From Certhia americana (Eukaryota; Chordata; Aves; Passeriformes; Certhiidae): a stretch of DNA of 64,000 nt. Location: NCBI GenBank assembly GCA_018697195.1, contig JAGMWU010000059.1, positions 3,862 to 67,861 on the forward strand, written 5' to 3'. Positions 11,501-24,600 of this stretch are shown in pieces; position 1 is the first letter of the stretch, and every line of letters begins with the position of its first letter. The notes under the pieces were generated by a model. The model worked only from the letters and a program-made list of their open reading frames with translations, was not told where the DNA came from and did no database searches. The position numbers and the translations under genes were made by a program.

Positions 11501-14500
11501 AGAAATTAGCATGTATTTTAATTAAACCATGTTTCTATTTTGACTGAAATACAAAAATAATCACAATATCATTAATGATAATCATAGCAACAAACTGTTG
11601 TTGTTATTGTTATTGTTATTGCTATTATACCTCTCTTCAGGCCTGAAGCAAAGCCTCTGCTTTGTTTCCATATCAAATCCCATACAGTAAAAGGCTTTAA
11701 TGGAGCCATAAGTCTAATCTTAAATGGTTAACTCTGATACTGAATCAGATCTTGAGCTTCTTGTTCAGTCTTGAGTGTGGCAAAGCTCTCCCTGAGCTCT
11801 CTGCCGCTTCGTTAGATCCTTTAGGATCTTTCTCATAAGTATTTTCCTTTTCTCTCCTTCTCGCTGCTAGACATAAAGCACCACCAAGCTAAATTTAAAT
11901 GACAAATCTGATAGACCCTTCTGAAAAATAAAACTGACACTCCATGATTTCTGCTTTGATCACAATATATGATTTGGAAAAATTCCGAATCTTTGAGAAC
12001 CTGCCCCACAAAGGAAAGAAAACCCGTTTAAAACCATTTCCTACTAAGCTCTGATCTCAAATACATTTTTGCTGTTTATTTTTGGAGAGAGAAGACCAGC
12101 AAACTTGACAGTGCCCACAAGGAATGTCCAGCTGCCAGCAAGGTGTTCCCGGCTCTCGGGCTGCGGGAGGAGGGATGGGAGGCGGAGGGAGCGTCCACTC
12201 CTGGAATGCTCTCCCGGCACGGGTGGGGCTGGACTGGACAGCTCAGAGACCCCCGAGAGGCTGCGAGCCCTGTGCACCGCCTGCAGCTATCCAGCGACTC
12301 AAACATCCCAGGGAAAGGTTAGCTTTTAATGGATGGTAAATGTTTGGGGAGACCTTTGACCAGCGCTAATACTGCAGCTGACCGGGCAGGAGCGCGGAGT
12401 GAATGACCCGCATTAGGCCGGGCTGCTCACTTTAGTGAACAATAACTGTCAAACCTCCTGCTTAACCCTCCCCTCCCCGTGCCCTCCTGCCCCTCAGGTG
12501 CTTCACGAACAGGTATCGATGGGGTGAGATCTGGCTTTGGGTCAGCCTTGGTCTGTGCAGCCACCAAACCAGCCCAGAGCACATCCTGCATTGGAGAAGG
12601 TGCAGGAATTCCTTCGGATGCCTCAAAAAATTACTTTTAACTGATTTTTTCAGGCATCCAAATTTGTTTCAGCCCTGGACATTGTCAGTAGCTTCATCTG
12701 CTCTGGCAAAGATTAGAAAGCAGTGAGTGTGGAGGACTTGGATCCTGACTGGGTCATGCTGAGGAGGGCATGAGTGGAGTTTGCTTCCTGTATCCTTAGC
12801 ATACACCACTGGGCTCAAATTCCTCTGAGAATATCACATTTCAAGGTGTTCAGCATTCCCTGAAAATATTCATAGTATTCTCTGTGGATGTTCCCACAAG
12901 CATTTTTTTGTCAAACTGGAAACTCCTGGAGCCCCTAGGTAAGACATTACTCACCTCTTTTGGTGCTCTCTTCACTACTTATCCATGTCAGACATTTCAA
13001 TTTTTCCTCTTTAAAAATTTAAATTCTTTCAAAAGACTTTCAATTTGGCGAAAATAATTCTGATCATCTAGGGCAAAGCTATTGATGCAAAATGAGTGTC
13101 CTCATCTCCACTTCCGAGCACTGTCCACAGGGCAAGGAGAGCTCCAGCTGTGATCCTGTGGCTGTGAGGACTGACAGCACAACAGCTTCCATGGCTTTCT
13201 GCCCAGTGTCTTCCACGAGGAATTTCAGGGAAAAATATTTCACAGAAAGGGAGTTGTGAATTAGGAATGAGTGGGAAAGAATGTACCACATTACATGATG
13301 ATGTATCATGGAGGAAATGTGATTAAAATGAATATGAAACATCAGAAACAGGGCTTCAGGCCTTGGGCCAGTTCCTCAAGAGCCCCTTGATGCAAGTCCT
13401 GGATTTGTCCTCTCTCTGTGGTTACAGATCACTGTGTGGGTTCATGATCCTATTGATAGTTTTCCATGATCCTATTGCCTTGGTAATAGGAGAGAGACTC
13501 TGCGAGTCTTCTGAAGTGTCACAAAGGGAACAAAAAGAAGAGGTTGGATTACAGTCACCCAAAACTCCCAGCAACTACACAAGCTGTTGTTGGGTGTCTC
13601 TGGTTTGAGAACAAGGAAGGAAAATCATCATGACTCATTTACAGAGACACCCTGATGAATGCTACCATAACCTGACATTTTGCATGAAGTGAACAGAAAC
13701 AATAAACTTGTGATTTTGCTACATTTCTTATTGTCAGGTGGTATTTTCCCTTGCAGGCCCCTGGATCAACCCTGCAGGTTCTGCCAGCTGAATCCTTGTG
13801 ACTTTTAAAATCCCAGTCACAGAAATAATCCCAATTCTCATGGGAATTGAAGTATTTACTGTCATGGCAGTGCTAAAACCAAAGCTATGCCCAGAAGTTT
13901 ACTGGAGGGGAGCAAAGAGCCTGAAGGGTCACTCTGCAAGAGTCACTGCAATGAATGCACAGAGCTTTGTGTTGTCTGACTGTTTTCTGAGCCCAAGCCA
14001 GATCTGACAGTAGGAGGCACATGAGATACTGGGAAAACAGAGGGTGACGGACCTATGGAAATGTCCATGTCAGGCTGTATCACAGTCAGAGGCCAAGCTG
14101 AGTCAGATGCAAACAGCTCTGAAATGCTTCACCTTTTCCAAAAGGGGCATAGGTTCACCTGCCCATGGACTCATCATCACAGGCAGCTTCTTCCTTATCC
14201 CAATGTTCTCCACACAGACCGTGCATCCACTCTGGGACAGTGCATCCCTATCCCCAGGAGCCCAGCCACAAGTGTCAAGGATCTTTACCGAGAGAATGGA
14301 AGTGCTCACCAGAATCTTCATAGCTTGGGAAATGAATCTTTCCTCCAGATAGTCAAGGTCCCTCATCATGACCTTCTTTGCTCCATTTCCAGCTGGGTTG
14401 ATAGCAGGTCCTATTTGGATGTCCTTGAAATGAGTAAACCTTGGTCAGGTATGGAAAAGGCTGCACCTGGCCTGGACCTTGCACCTGTGCTTGCAGGAAG

Positions 14501-14730
14501 AGTCCTGGGATGGGTCCCTGGTGGGACACAGATGTCACCACACACCCACTTCCCTGACACCTCTGCTGCTCAGGGAACCCCAGGAGCTGGATGCTATGGT
14601 CCTGGTCCAAACTAGCTATAGCATGGTGAATAGATGAGCAGGATAAGAATATGTCCTGTCCCAGGAATCCCATGGGCATTGCTTTTGGATGTTGCTGCTG
14701 GACACTTCACAGCAGTTTTGAGTTTTTCCA
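8599..14730. other. Intergenic sequence without recognised gene
   Basis: No exon was recognised. The AT-rich stretch 11400-12060 looks unique and repeat-poor apart from a (TTG/TTA) tract at 11596-11628. A moderately GC-rich patch lies at 12140-12300. Such low-repeat stretches are reasonable places for conserved regulatory elements, but conservation cannot be judged from this window. Confidence 0.55.
11596..11628. repeat. (TTG)/(TTATTG) microsatellite
   Basis: Consecutive ttg and ttattg units, imperfect. It is about 33 bp, intergenic. Confidence 0.75.
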
Positions 14731-15058
14731 GAGAAGAGAAGGATCCATGCCTAAAGGGGCTCCAATGGAGCTGGAGAGGGACTTTGGACAGGGACAGGAA
14801 AAAGGGGAATGACTTCCCACTGACAGGAAGCAGGGTTAGATGGGATATTGGGAAGGAATTGTTCCCTGTGAGGGTGGGGAGGCCCTGGCACAGCATGCCC
14901 AGAGAAGCTTTGGCTCCCTATCCCTGGAAGTGTCCAAGGCCAGGTTGGATGGGGCTTGGAGCAATCCTGGGACAGTGAAATGTGTCCCTGCCCATAGCAG
15001 GGGGTTGGAGTGAGATGAGGTTTAAGGTCCCTTTCCACCCAAACCATCCTGTGATGTG
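14731..15058 (+). mobile_element. CR1 LINE 3' fragment
   Basis: It reads in the sense direction: 'ctggagagggactttggaca', 'gatgggatattgggaaggaa', 'ttccctgtgagggtggggag', 'ccaaggccaggttggatggg', 'ggtccctttccacccaaacc' and a short 'tgtgatgtgat' terminus. It runs straight into the TG-rich tract that follows, as if the CR1 tail had seeded it. Confidence 0.9.
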
Positions 15059-15161
15059 ATACATGCCTGTGCCCATGTGCATGTGAGTGGCTGCACATGT
15101 GCAGGTGTGTGGTGTGCATATATGTGCAAATACATGTGCAGACACCTGTGTCTGTGTGTTT

Positions 15162-15211
<50 letters not shown>

Positions 15212-15245
15212 ACGGCCATGCCTGCACTTGTGCATAGGCATCGAT
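15059..15245. repeat. TG-rich tract with a pure (TG)23 core
   Basis: The pure dinucleotide (TG)23 is at 15165-15210, flanked on the left by about 100 bp of impure alternating purine-pyrimidine sequence (repeated 'catgtgca', 'gtgtgtgg'). Long alternating TG is known to favour Z-DNA. The repeat gives CVCVC and HTHT frames that are not proteins. Confidence 0.95.
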
Positions 15246-15589
15246 GTGCACATTTTGGAAAAGAAAAGAGGAGCTTTTCTGGGAAAAGGATGACAAGTAA
15301 AGCTGTCAGCAGAGCTTCCAGTGCCCTTAGTCCGGAATTGCTCACTGTGGTGGGAGGTATTGGGATGTGGCCCAGCCTTGACCAAAGCCTGGACAGGAAC
15401 AGAATCCCAGTCTCCAAGCCTAGCACAGGCCCTGGGAGCAGCAAAGACCTGGACAGTGCATGCAGAATGATGAAACAGAAGAACACAACTGGCTGAGAAC
15501 AACCAAAGAGGCTTTTGCATCATCATTCCCAACAGTGTCAGTGGCAGTCTGGGAAAATCTGGGCAGGAAAAGCAGAAAACTCAGCTGAA

Positions 15590-16305
15590 CCTGGAGCAAA
15601 CTGGCTGAGATGCAATCCTGCTGCCAAAGGCTGGTGGTGATGGAGGATGCCAGCATGAAAATGAGCTGGCAGTGGTTCATTGCAAACAAGACAAGCTGCC
15701 TGCTGGAGTCTGTGTGGAGGAGAACTGCTGAAAGCAGGAGGAAGCTCTTGTCAGTGCTCAGTGCCCCCAGAACACTGCATTCAGTTGTGAGCTGCCAGGT
15801 CAGAAACAATGGGGAGAAACTGGAGAGGGACCAGGCAAGGCAACCAAAATGGCCAAAGCCTGGGGCACATGATCTGCCAGGAGAGGAGGAGGGAGAGGCT
15901 GGTTTGGCAAAGAGGTGGAGGGAAGGCATCACCTCTTCTGCTGGGCAAAAGCAGACTGAGAATGTCTTAGAGCAGCCTGTGACCTTTTGAAGGGCCAACA
16001 TACAAACATGACAGAGCCAAACTCTTTTCACTGGTGCCAGACAGCATAGGAAGGGTCAACCAACACAAACAGGAGCTTAGAGGGCTCAGGTTAGGCAATA
16101 GGAAATAGTCACTGTCCAGGAGGCTGGTGCAGCCTTGGGCCCATTGCCAAGAGAGCCTTCATCCCCCAGCATTTACAGGGTTCAGTTGTACAAAGCCCTG
16201 GTTAGCCTGATCTGGTCCTGGGCTCATCCTGCTCCAGGGAAGGCTGGGCTGGAGACTTCCAAGGGTCTCTTTCCACCAGCGCTGTTTTGATTCCTATGGC
16301 TCAGT
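15590..16305 (+). mobile_element. Diverged CR1-like LINE fragment
   Basis: It contains 'aggcaaccaaaatggccaaa', 'aagggccaacatacaaacat', 'agagccaaactcttttcact' and 'ggtctctttccaccagcgct', which follow the order of a CR1 3' region in sense orientation, but with heavy divergence. No intact reverse transcriptase frame is present. The left limit is uncertain. Confidence 0.6.
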
Positions 16306-17877
16306 TTCTTTGAGAGTTGCTTTCCCATGGATCTGCACTCTTCCCCAGGTTGCCACTCTTTCATGGAGGCGAAGGAGTTTTGTTAACACTCTTGTTGGGC
16401 TTCCCACACATTCTCCATGCAAGATTTCCACCCTGTCACAAATTCCATCTAAGATCCTTGCACAAACAGTAATGAGGGGCCAGCAATATCCTTGTCCTTC
16501 CTACAGGCTTTTCCCACAGGTAGCACCTTGGTCCTACACCTCTCCAGTGTGGCCCCACAGCAGCACCCACACATGAGGCTCTGCCTGAATATCATCAGGG
16601 AGCAGAATCCTGTCTGCAGGAGGTGAAAGTGGGATGTTTTGCTCTCAGTGGGACTCACTGTGGCTGGGAGTGAGAATCTGGCTTGGGGAGGACACAATGT
16701 GGAAAGGTCAGTGCTGTTGTGACAGTGGAAGTGATGTGGGAGCACCAAGCCAGGCAAGGCCCACGTGAAGGTCCATGACAGGGACAAGGAAGGTCCATGA
16801 CAAGATGTTGAATATGCAAAGTGGAACGAAACACAGAAGGCTGTGATCTACATCTTGGGGGGGATCATGTGTGAAGGCAGAAAGTTCCATGGGTGGGAGG
16901 AGAGCACCAAAGACTGATGGAAAGGCCCTCAGACAGGCTGAGCAAGGTCCAACAAAACTCTGCTTCTCTTTGCAGGCTGATGGCGCATCTGACATGAAAC
17001 AGGCTGGCACAAAGTTAACCAATCAGCCCTATTTGAGCAAACCTGACCTGGCACAAGAAGTTTATTCCAGCTCAGCTCCCTGAGTCGGGAGTCTGGATCA
17101 CTGAGAGCCCTCAAGTCAGATTTAGCTATCACTGAACTGCAGTTGTAAATCACAGCCTCCCATGTACTCCTTCCTTTCAGAAAAAACAAGCATCAAAGGA
17201 TTCTCTTAGGAGCTTCCCCTCCTACTCCTTCTATCTCATTTTTCAATTTGAGGGAAATCATTGTATGGTAATTTCACCTCCCTCCTCTCAGTTTCTTCCA
17301 TTTGTCTGATGCCTTTGGACACTGCCCCAGTGTCAGTGAATATGCAAATGCCACTTTGTTTGTCTTGCCTTGGGACAATGAAGGCTTTGAAATGTAGATG
17401 TGGGAGCTTCAATTTGTTTTGCTAAGAACCTACTTTCTCTTTAACTCTTATGTTTTTATACAATTCAATAGAAGGACTCTTCCACTCAACTCCCAACTAA
17501 GCCATTCACTCTGATTTAGACACAGTGCAATATATTTCATCTGGTCACTGGTTATGTTTGCTGAACTACATCACAAATTAGATGTTTTTAAAAGCTATTT
17601 TATTTAATCCTGGGCAGCATGACAGCTGTCTGTTTTTTCCCAGAATTACACGACGTGTATACATTATGCCTAAATATAGCTGAGAGATGCACAGGGTCTA
17701 CAGAGCCCTCCTGGTTTAGACATGAGGACATAGGATTGTCAAATCTCAATCAAATCTTAGCTCAGTGCTGTGTCCCTGGCTCTGCCCAGGTGAAATCCCT
17801 AAGGAAGTTGACAGGAGCTACTTGATTAGAGAATGAAGCCAGTCAAAGAAGTGCCAGGGCACTTAAGTAGCAGGAGG
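16306..17877. other. Intergenic sequence without recognised gene
   Basis: Unique-looking sequence, AT-rich from about 17200 to 17640. No exon or repeat family was recognised. A TCF/LEF-type core ATCAAAGG occurs at about 17192; single such cores are common by chance. Confidence 0.55.
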
Positions 17878-18447
17878 TTCTTGTGTTGTGTTTTAACCCT
17901 AGAAAGCAAATAAACACCCCAGAGCCTCTCAGTCACCCCACACACACCACCAATGGGGAGGAGAATAGGAAAAAGTAAAAAAACTCATGAGTTGAGATAA
18001 GAACAGACTAATAATTGAAACAAAATAAATGTAGTCGATAATAAGGATAATAACAATAATATAATGAAAAGGGGACAAATGAATAAAACCCAAGAAAAAC
18101 CAGTGATGCACCACACAATTATTCATCATCCAATACCCCGCTGCCCAGCCCGTCACCCACAGCAATCATCAGCTCCTGGGCAGCTCCCCCAGTTTATATC
18201 CTGGAAATGATGGTCTGTGGTGTGGAATATCCCTTTGGCCAGTTCAGGTCACCTGTCCCAGCTCTGCTCCTTCCCAGTTTCTTGAGCACCTGCTTGCTGG
18301 CAGAGCCTGGGAAAAACAAAAGATTTTGATTTGAGGTAAGCACTGCTCAGGAACAGCTTAGGCATCGGCCTGTAATCAACATTACTCTCACACTAAATCC
18401 CAAACACAGCACAAAGAGGAGAATCAAATCCATCCCAGCTGAAACCA
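17878..18447 (-). mobile_element. Solo LTR of an avian ERVL-like endogenous retrovirus
   Basis: On the minus strand it starts TGGTTTCAGCTGGGATGGAT and ends with GGGTTAAAACACAACA-type sequence, both familiar from avian ERVL-like LTRs. Between them are CCTCCCCATTGG, the internal (ATT/GTT) tract and a TATAAA at 18198-18193. The flanks show a possible target duplication 'ggagg' (17873-17877 and 18448-18452), although six extra bases separate the left copy from the expected CA end. No internal viral genes are present, so this is a promoter-bearing remnant about 22 kb beyond the WNT9B stop. Confidence 0.75.
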
Positions 18448-21375
18448 GGAGGACCTGTGAGTTTGGTGCCTCCATGAGTGCAGTGAGTGTGTAATTGAGA
18501 AAGGACCAGTGCAGAACAGGGCCCCAGGTGTCAGCAGAGACCTTCCCTGGGGACAGGACCTCATCCCTCCAGAAACACCCACACAGAACTGACAATTCCT
18601 GTGGTGTGAACTGTGCCCCACAGTGTCTGGTTGTGGGGTACACCCTAGTGCCCTCTGCACAGCCCTGTCACACCAGGGGAGTGGTTACAGTCCTGTTTGA
18701 ATTAACAGTGAGGGCTGGATGGGTGCACTGAGACTCAGGTCTCTGTGCTCATACCATGAGTCTCTCCCTGTTTCCATGTGGTTGTTTCCAGGGAGGACAC
18801 TTCTGGTGAGAGACCTCAGTGTGCTGGAGGTTCAGGATGAGGAGCTGCTCTGGCAGCTGCCACCCCTAGAGTGAAGTTGGTCACCCACCTGTCATGACTG
18901 CCCTGATCCTTCCCTTCAGTCTCACCCCAAGCCTGGCTGGTGACACAGCCACAGTGACCCAGGGCTGACCCCCTGCTCTGCTTCTGCAGGCACAGAACTT
19001 CCTACAAACCACCTCCACCTGCCCTTCTCCCTTGTACTGACCACCAACAGTGAATAATTCTGTCCTTAGCATCAACTTGCACCCCACCTGCCCATGTCCG
19101 ACCCTTGTGATCTGTTCTGACTCTTAAATGACAGAAATGTTTTCCTCCTTGAGTCCCTCAGCTGGAAGTTCTGGAGACTGGAAGATCAACCTGTGGAAGT
19201 TTCCTACCTGCTTGTCCTGCTCACATATTTATCCCTGAGATCTGTAGGTGTCCTTTTAGTCCAAGATAACTGTTAGGTTCTGGCTAACTCACGAAACCTA
19301 TTCTGACAAGCACTTGTACAGATTGTTTTTAGTCCTTGGCAGAAAAATTTGTCTGTATCTCATCATCCCATGCAGAATCATAGTCTTAGGTTAATTGGGT
19401 TAATTAAAGAATGCCACGATTGAATTCTTAGCTGAGTTCTAACTGAACTTTTTTATAACTGCATTCCTCTGTGTGGCAAACCAGGTTTTATTTCAACTGC
19501 AAGTTTTACCTGTGGTTTCAAATGTTCTAAAGCAAGTTTTTTTTCTTCTGCTTATGTGATACAGTGTTTGAGGAGTCTGGGGGAACTCAGACATGGTCCA
19601 AGAAGGACTGCAAAAAATACATAGATTGAGATCCACAGCTTTTAATATGGTTTTACTGCCTGGACTGAAGTTCACTCCCAAAATCTCCAATAGGCTGCTC
19701 TCCACCATGTTGATCCATCATAAAATATTAGGTTAAAAAAGACGGTCTTACCTCTGATTCCTCCATGAAGATATACCTAAATTGAATTATTCAAACCTCC
19801 CACAGTAAGTCTTGGCCCACACAACTGACTCCCCCACCCAGACCTCTGAGTGATCAAACCTTGAAGGAATTTTTTTGATTGAACATGAAAAAAAAAAATA
19901 TACAAATGATGGTTCGTGATTGAGCAGGATGAGCCCAGAGCCAAAAGTGGCCCCTATGGAAGAGCTGAGTGCAGATGTGATGGAAGAATCTCTCCACATG
20001 TGGCCCTTCCACATCTTCATTCTGAGCCCTCTCAGTGGGTTCCAGCAGAGCCAGGGGAGCTTCTGAGGGCTCAGGGTTGTAGTGAACACAACTCTGTCCT
20101 TTCTGCAACTCCTTCTCCTCACTGATTAATGGACACCCACTGCAGGGGCATTTCTGCTGCTAATTCACAATTCCCTACTGGGAAGTGCCAAGACAATTTG
20201 TGGTTTCACTTTTGGCTTTCAAATGCCTTCCCAATTCCTGTCCCAACTTGGCTCATGGTTTCAGTGCTGGCCCCATGACCCCAGACAGACAGAATTCAGC
20301 CTCACTTCTCTGCCCTACCATTACCTGTTGCCTGATCCATCACCCCACAACGTGGGCAACTCCTCAAAAATGCTGGATTTGGGATTGTGAGTTACTGAAA
20401 ATCTCAAATCACACATTGCACAGTTCAGTCACCACTGATTGAGCCCCTCACTCAATCTCACCAGAAGTTTACAAAAAGACCCATGAGCAGATCTCCAGCA
20501 CAAGTCAGGACTGGGGGAAACAAAGATTACAACAGGAAGCAGAAAACAAAATCTGACAAGTAAAAATGGCTTAAAATTAACATACAATAGCAGATTCTTT
20601 TCAGAGATAATTTAGGAAAAGTTTTCATGAGGTTGTTATCTTTTAATTTCTTGATATATTTGGTCAGTGTTGTTCCAAGTTCTGCAGGATTTAAGGATTC
20701 TTGGAACACATTCCTTTAAAGAAAAGGAAATGCTCTGTATCTCAGTGAAATTACAAAACCTCTTAAATATACTTTCAAGAATAGAAACAGCCTTGTTAAA
20801 AGAATGAACTGCCAGTGCACTGAAGGGTGAAATGCAATAGGAAACTGACTTGATAAAAGGATAATTCCAGTAAATGAATAACACTTCCCTTGTATCACAC
20901 AAAATACATAATGCTCAGTTGATAAAAATAGCAATGTCAGCACATGTTCTGAGCAGCTTTTCTGGTAAACTTGGGTGGGAGCCTGTTGAGAGGGAGCTTT
21001 ACAATCAGTCCAGATGAGAAGTGAGAAGTGTCATGATCCAAAGCAATACTAGGTGATCAGCAAAGCTAAAAATTGTTTCAATTAATGTCATTCTTGCCAT
21101 TGTAAACATCACCCCCTGTAGCAAGGGGAGGGTGCAGGTGAGTGTCCAGGGCCTGACACTGTGTGGATGGGATTCAGCTCCTTTCTGCAGCTGGAAGTGA
21201 CCCTGGGCTATGCTCATGCTCAGAGAAGGAAACTGGTTCAGGGCAACTCACATGGCCCTTCTTAGAGTGTTCATCCTTTGTGAGCCTGATTCTTGCACCT
21301 GCCAGAAAGGGTGCCCAGAGCTCAGGGGGGGGCATGGGATGAGCTGAAGAAGCTCTGACAAAGAGCCCTCACTGT
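18448..21375. other. Intergenic sequence without recognised gene
   Basis: No exon, RNA gene or repeat family was recognised. A short A run lies near 19888. AT-rich, unique-looking sequence occupies 20500-20950. Confidence 0.55.
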
Positions 21376-21638
21376 GTCATACAATCACAGAACCACAGAA
21401 TGTCCTGAGTTGGACAGGACCCCCAAGGATCAGCCAGTCCAGCCCCTGGCCCTGCACAGACACCCCAGCAACCCCACCCTGTGCATCCCTGTCAGCAGTG
21501 TCCAAACACTCCTGGAGCTCTGGCAGCCTTGAGGCTGGGACCATTCCATGGGGAGCCTGGGCAGTGCCCAGCACCCTCTGGGGGAAGAACATTCCCCTGA
21601 GACCCAACCTGACCCTCCCCATGCACAGCTTCATATCA
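21376..21638 (-). mobile_element. CR1 LINE 3' end fragment, different subfamily from the others
   Basis: It begins with 'tcatacaatcacagaaccac' and then 'tgtcctgagttggacaggac', 'gtccaaacactcctggagct' and 'ggcagccttgaggctgggac'. The terminus resembles other CR1 elements but the body wording differs, so it is a distinct CR1 subfamily in minus orientation. Confidence 0.85.
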
Positions 21639-24600
21639 GGACTCCTTAGGAAGGATCCCTGACTAAATGGCAAGTCTTGAAAAGGATTGTCCTCGAAGTT
21701 CTTGCCAGAAGGAATGGGGAGTGCCACCTTCCCTTCATGGCTGTAACTCTGACCTAGCACTGTACTCTGGATGAATCTTGTTCTCTGCCCTTCTCTTTCT
21801 AATTGCCCAAAAATGGCTGTGAACTTGAGGCTCATTGGAAAGTTATGGATCTGGGCAACTGAAGGGTGGGATGTGGAGCATGTCAGTCAGCCAGCACCTC
21901 AGCCCACACAGCTCCAGACAGCTTCCAAAGTACCAGACACACCATTTCCCTGCCACCCTCCAGTCAAACTCTGAAGGCTCAGAGAGTGGTAACAATTTGT
22001 GGGCACCCAAGGCCAGATATGGATGTGGTCCCATGGTCACAGGAGTCTGAACAGACACATTAGCACAGCACACTGAGAGCCCTGCAGGGGAGAAAGTATG
22101 GAAACTGCCTGCCTGAATCAGCATGGAGACTGACCCCTATGTATTCAGAGATGTGGGATGAGCCCGTCCCACTAAGCACACCCCAAATGAAAAGTGTTTT
22201 CCTAATTCTGTGAAAATACTTGTATTCCAGTGAGGACCAGAGTTGCAATGTACTGATTTTAGAGGCTGGAGACATTAGGAATCAGCATGGAAAGTAAGGG
22301 AACCATTCAATCCTCCCACCTTAGAAGAGGTATCCAGGTCCTACAGTAAATCTCCATGGCCTGGTGCTAGCAGATGACAGGCACTCATGGGGCAGTAGCC
22401 AACACTCTGCCACACTGTGTGAGCACTTTGGATGAAGGGGGAGTGTGGAAGATGAAGGCTCTGTCCTGCCAGGCCCTCTGAAGAAATGGGCTTCTCTTTC
22501 AGCATCCCCAACCTCTGCAAAACTCTTCTTCAAGCTGCTCTGTTGGTGGCAGAAGCAGCTGGAGCCCTTCTGAGGTCAGATAGTGGAATTTTAGCTAGAG
22601 GCGTTTTTTGTCTCAACAGAGATGCCGCCAGTTTGTTCGGCTGAAAGATCTAAAGTCGGGGCCGCTGCAGCAGAAATCCACTTGCTTGGGCCAACCACTG
22701 CCCACCCACCCTGGAACGACTCCAACACACTCCCTAGACCCCCCAGCTCTTGTTTAATCTTTAATGCACCTCCAGTCGCCCTGGGCTGGACAGCACAGCG
22801 AGATAGCAGTGATGATTAGCTGCTGACCCCTGGGCTGTGCTGGGCACTGGGAAATGCTGCTGACCCTCCATCGATCCCGGCCATGTCCTCCGGGCAGGAG
22901 GAATCATTAGTGCTCCCAATGGAGGGGCCTGCAGTGCCTCTCCGTCTGCTGGGTGCAGGCATACGGAAGAGCCACAGGCACAGCAGACCCGTCCTACCTG
23001 TTCCTGCTGCCCTGACTCTCAGTTGGGCTGTCCTGGGGTGTCTGGTGGAGTAAGGGATGGGGGAGGGATGAACGATTGTGCCCTGCACACTGCCCCTGTG
23101 GTGCTTCCCTGCATCCTGCTCTCCCTGTGCCCAAGGGAACATCCTGTCTACAGCAGGTCTGCAGCCCTTGGCAGGCACACCACCTCAGAGATTCCTGCAG
23201 ATAACTGCACTACCCGGCCTCTGCTGTCTGCACTCTGCTTTGGTGCTGGAATGGAAACACACACATGGAAGGAAAAGGATCAGGAAAGGCATGGCCCCAC
23301 CAAAGAGGAACTTCTCCAAAACTAGAGAAACCCAAGATCTAGGGTCATGCATCATTATACATGAAAAAAGGGTGGAGTTGACAACAGCAGTGAGGGAACT
23401 CAGATCAGACAAGGCAATAGAAAATAACAAAAGTAACAGATGTTACAGCCAACACAAAAAATGGGGAACTACTCTCTTACTAGTGAATAAAAAGAACATT
23501 TGGGACAACAAGAGAAAGGATTGAGAACCCAACTGTAAACGAAGAAAGTAGAAAGAAAATGAAGAGATGAGGGAGCTTAAAGATAACTGAACAACTCTGC
23601 TGCAATCATGTCCCATGGGCTGGACACCAACAGGGCAAAGGCTTCCCCTTTTCTTTAATTAATCCTTAGATAATTGAAAATAACAGTTTTATAATAATAA
23701 ACAATTAATATTTATAATATCAAATTATTTATATTTTAAAATTACATGCTACATAAGTTAAAGACAAATTTCCCTAAGATAAATGCTTTCTCTAAGAGAA
23801 AGCAACTGGCTTAGCAATACTGGGAATGTGTTTTGTGCAGGTTCTATCCAGGGTCCATCTGGGAGTACTGCTCTGGATAGGGGCCACACCTCAGTTGTGA
23901 TATGAGAATAGACCAACATGGCAGGAAGAAATTCCCCAGCTGAAAATACCATTGCAAATACCAGTGCAGGAGCCTGGAGGAACAAGGACTTTATTGTGAG
24001 AGTTTTACTGAGGTCGTGTGCTGCAGCACCAGGATCAGCAACACCCAAATCTATTAATTGGCTGCTGAAACAGAAATGAATCCCTGGAAATGGTCCCCAA
24101 AGCAGCCTCAGGCAGACAGGTCTGGCATGGGGAGGGGGACTTTTCCAGCAGGTGTCAGACCCAGGAGAGGACACATCCTACGAGGTGAGTGCCCATCCCA
24201 GGGCAGTGACTGAGCCCCTGAGGATGTGCAGGGCACAGCCTCTGATTTACTCAATAATCTTGGGGTTCTCCACACTCAGTCTTGGTCAGATCAATGTCAC
24301 ATCTGCTCCTCTGTTCCTCCTCCATGTGAAAAGAGTGGTTGGTGATGGCTGGGCCCTTACTTGTCATCCAGCAACACCCAGAGCAATTACCAAGGGTCAG
24401 CCATGCTGGATTGAAAATATTTATCAGAAGCATGTTCTGAAAACTTCCTTCAGGGTTATAGCCCTCTCCTTGTATCAGAGAACACAAGAAATGACCCTCC
24501 TCAATTCCACCATATCCTGCCATACTTAATAACCACAAGCCACCACCAGACTGAAAGGATCTGGCAGTAACAAACCTTCTACATTTGTATGGTTCCTCTC

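Noticed and set aside
14751..15532. Frames with HTHTHT or CVCVCV runs
   Set aside because: Translation of the (TG)n tract and a CR1 fragment.
17189..17197. TCF/LEF core ATCAAAGG (also similar cores near 54346 and 54550) as a Wnt feedback element
   Set aside because: Seven- to eight-base cores are expected many times by chance in 64 kb; no clustering was seen.
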